DNA from: Chthoniobacterales bacterium
GTDB lineage: Bacteria > Verrucomicrobiota > Verrucomicrobiia > Chthoniobacterales > UBA10450
Assembly: GCA_013695905.1 (NCBI GenBank)
Contig: JACCZQ010000256.1
Coordinates: 1-8,039, forward strand
Direction: 5' to 3'
DNA: 8,039 bases
A model generated the notes under the pieces. That model saw nothing but the letters and a program-made list of their open reading frames with translations. It was not told the DNA's origin and made no database searches. Below are positions 7,471 to 8,039 of the stretch, in pieces (within the stretch, counting starts at the first letter, position 1; each line of letters begins with the position of its first letter). Both the position numbers and the translations under genes were made by a program.

Positions 7471-7875
7471 ATGAAGAAGCTCATCATCGCCGCGTTGTTT
7501 CTGGGGATCGCCGGACTGTGCCGGGCTGACATTCACGACCCGCCGTCGAATCAGCAGGGCCCGACGCGAAAACTCGGCCGCGCGGTCTCAAACATTTTGT
7601 TTGGCTGGTCGGAGCTGCCGGTCACGATCGCCACCGTGAACGAGCGGGAAGGCAACTCCGCCGCCGCCGGTTATGGCGTGGTACGGGGTGTCGGCCGCAG
7701 TGTCATGCGGATGCAGGCGGGCGTGTTCGAGCTGCTGACGTGGCCGATCCCGGCCGTCCGCGGCAGCTACTTCCCTGTGCTGGAAAGCGATGTGCACTGG
7801 ATTCACTCTGGGTATAAAGAATTCCCGCCGGAGCTGGGGAACGAGTCGAAGTACCCTTACGTGCGGCATCGGTAG
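7471..7875 (+). CDS. Small secreted exosortase-system-associated protein, TIGR04073-like
   Basis: The ATG at 7471 gives 134 residues beginning with a signal peptide: MKKLIIAALFLGIAGLCRA, likely cut after Ala19 before DIHDPP. The upstream in-frame TTG at 7429 would bury this signal, so I reject it. Cys17 is preceded by Leu16, so it does not fit a lipobox. The mature protein has RKLGRAVSNILFGWSELP, a Gly/Ala-rich turn, then GVVRGVGRSVMRMQAGVFELL and TWPIP, ending with a short polar tail. This order (LGR..N...GW.E.P, then G...G.GR...R...G..E..T.P.P) is what I recall of TIGR04073, a family of unknown function named for its occurrence in genomes with exosortase/PEP-CTERM sorting. No exosortase or PEP-CTERM protein is visible here. 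There is no clear Shine-Dalgarno. The 46-bp gap to the TerC-family gene allows co-transcription. Confidence 0.75.
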   Translation: MKKLIIAALFLGIAGLCRADIHDPPSNQQGPTRKLGRAVSNILFGWSELPVTIATVNEREGNSAAAGYGVVRGVGRSVMRMQAGVFELLTWPIPAVRGSYFPVLESDVHWIHSGYKEFPPELGNESKYPYVRHR

Positions 7876-7955
7876 GCGCGCGCCCGGGTCTGGCACGAGC
7901 TGCCCGAAGACTCCGCGGAAAAGCGCTCGACTTCGGCGTTTCGGCAGCCGCCGAC

Positions 7956-7971
7956 CGCCACTACAGTGGCG
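7956..7971 (+). promoter_or_regulatory. Hairpin immediately before the TRAM-protein start
   Basis: CGCCAC (7956-7961) pairs perfectly with GTGGCG (7966-7971) across TACA; T7962 and A7965 could extend the stem. It ends 6 bases before ATG 7978, in the place where a ribosome-binding site should be, and no Shine-Dalgarno is visible there. It may hinder initiation or act as a cis element, but a function is not shown. If the gene starts at GTG 7966 instead, the 3' arm is coding. Confidence 0.35.
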
Positions 7972-7977
7972 CTGCAC

Positions 7978-8039
7978 ATGCGGAGCGTAGAACTCGAGAT
8001 TCACGATGTCGCCTTCGGTGGCAATGGCGTCGGCCGCTC
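7978..8039 (+). CDS. N-terminus of a TRAM-domain protein, probably an RNA (uracil-5-)methyltransferase (3' end outside window)
   Basis: Twenty complete codons from ATG 7978 run off the right edge in an open frame: MRSVELEIHDVAFGGNGVGR. The pattern VELEI.D.AFGG.GVGR is the start of a TRAM domain, an RNA-binding barrel. When it stands at the N-terminus like this, it usually belongs to class I SAM-dependent methyltransferases of the RlmD/RlmC/TrmA group, which make 5-methyluridine in 23S rRNA or tRNA. The catalytic domain lies outside the window, so the exact enzyme cannot be named. The frame is open back to the TAG of the preceding gene (7873); GTG 7966 is another possible start, but ATG places the TRAM strand at the usual distance from the N-terminus. 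Confidence 0.65.
   Translation, partial: MRSVELEIHDVAFGGNGVGR

Overview
The window suggests a high-GC, Gram-negative bacterium of the PVC superphylum, most likely a Verrucomicrobiota lineage of soil or fresh-water type. Three things point there. A Gre-family factor carries a ~455-residue N-terminal extension like the long chlamydial GreA. A small exported protein looks like the exosortase-associated TIGR04073 family. An LpxD enzyme indicates lipid A synthesis and so an outer membrane. The assignment rests on recognised protein patterns only; no search was run.

Layout. Positions 1-149 hold the last 48 codons and stop of an unidentified plus-strand gene. It converges on a minus-strand block that runs right to left: a long GreA-like transcription factor (6354-4453), a 210-bp gap containing a ~125-bp imperfect palindromic repeat (about 4235-4361), a secreted clan GH-A-type glycoside hydrolase (about 4227 or 4242 to 2791), a HerA/YjgR-like ATPase (2745-1207), and lpxD (1201-221). 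The ATPase and lpxD are tightly coupled: 5 bp separate them, and the lpxD ribosome-binding site is written in the last two sense codons of the ATPase gene. Right of a 74-bp divergent gap, the plus strand carries a TerC/Alx-family membrane protein (to 7424), a small secreted TIGR04073-like protein (7471-7875), and the first 20 codons of a TRAM-domain protein (from 7978), probably a 23S rRNA or tRNA methyltransferase.

How the genes fit together. Most are housekeeping or envelope functions: lipid A acylation, rescue of stalled RNA polymerase, and metal-ion export at the membrane. They do not form one obvious pathway, and I see no defence system, CRISPR array, phage, transposase, tRNA or rRNA. 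The most unusual elements are the palindromic repeat, whose terminus contains one candidate start codon of the glycoside hydrolase, and the three-part architecture of the long Gre factor. No gene-free stretch exceeds 300 bases; the longest is 4243-4452, mostly occupied by the repeat.
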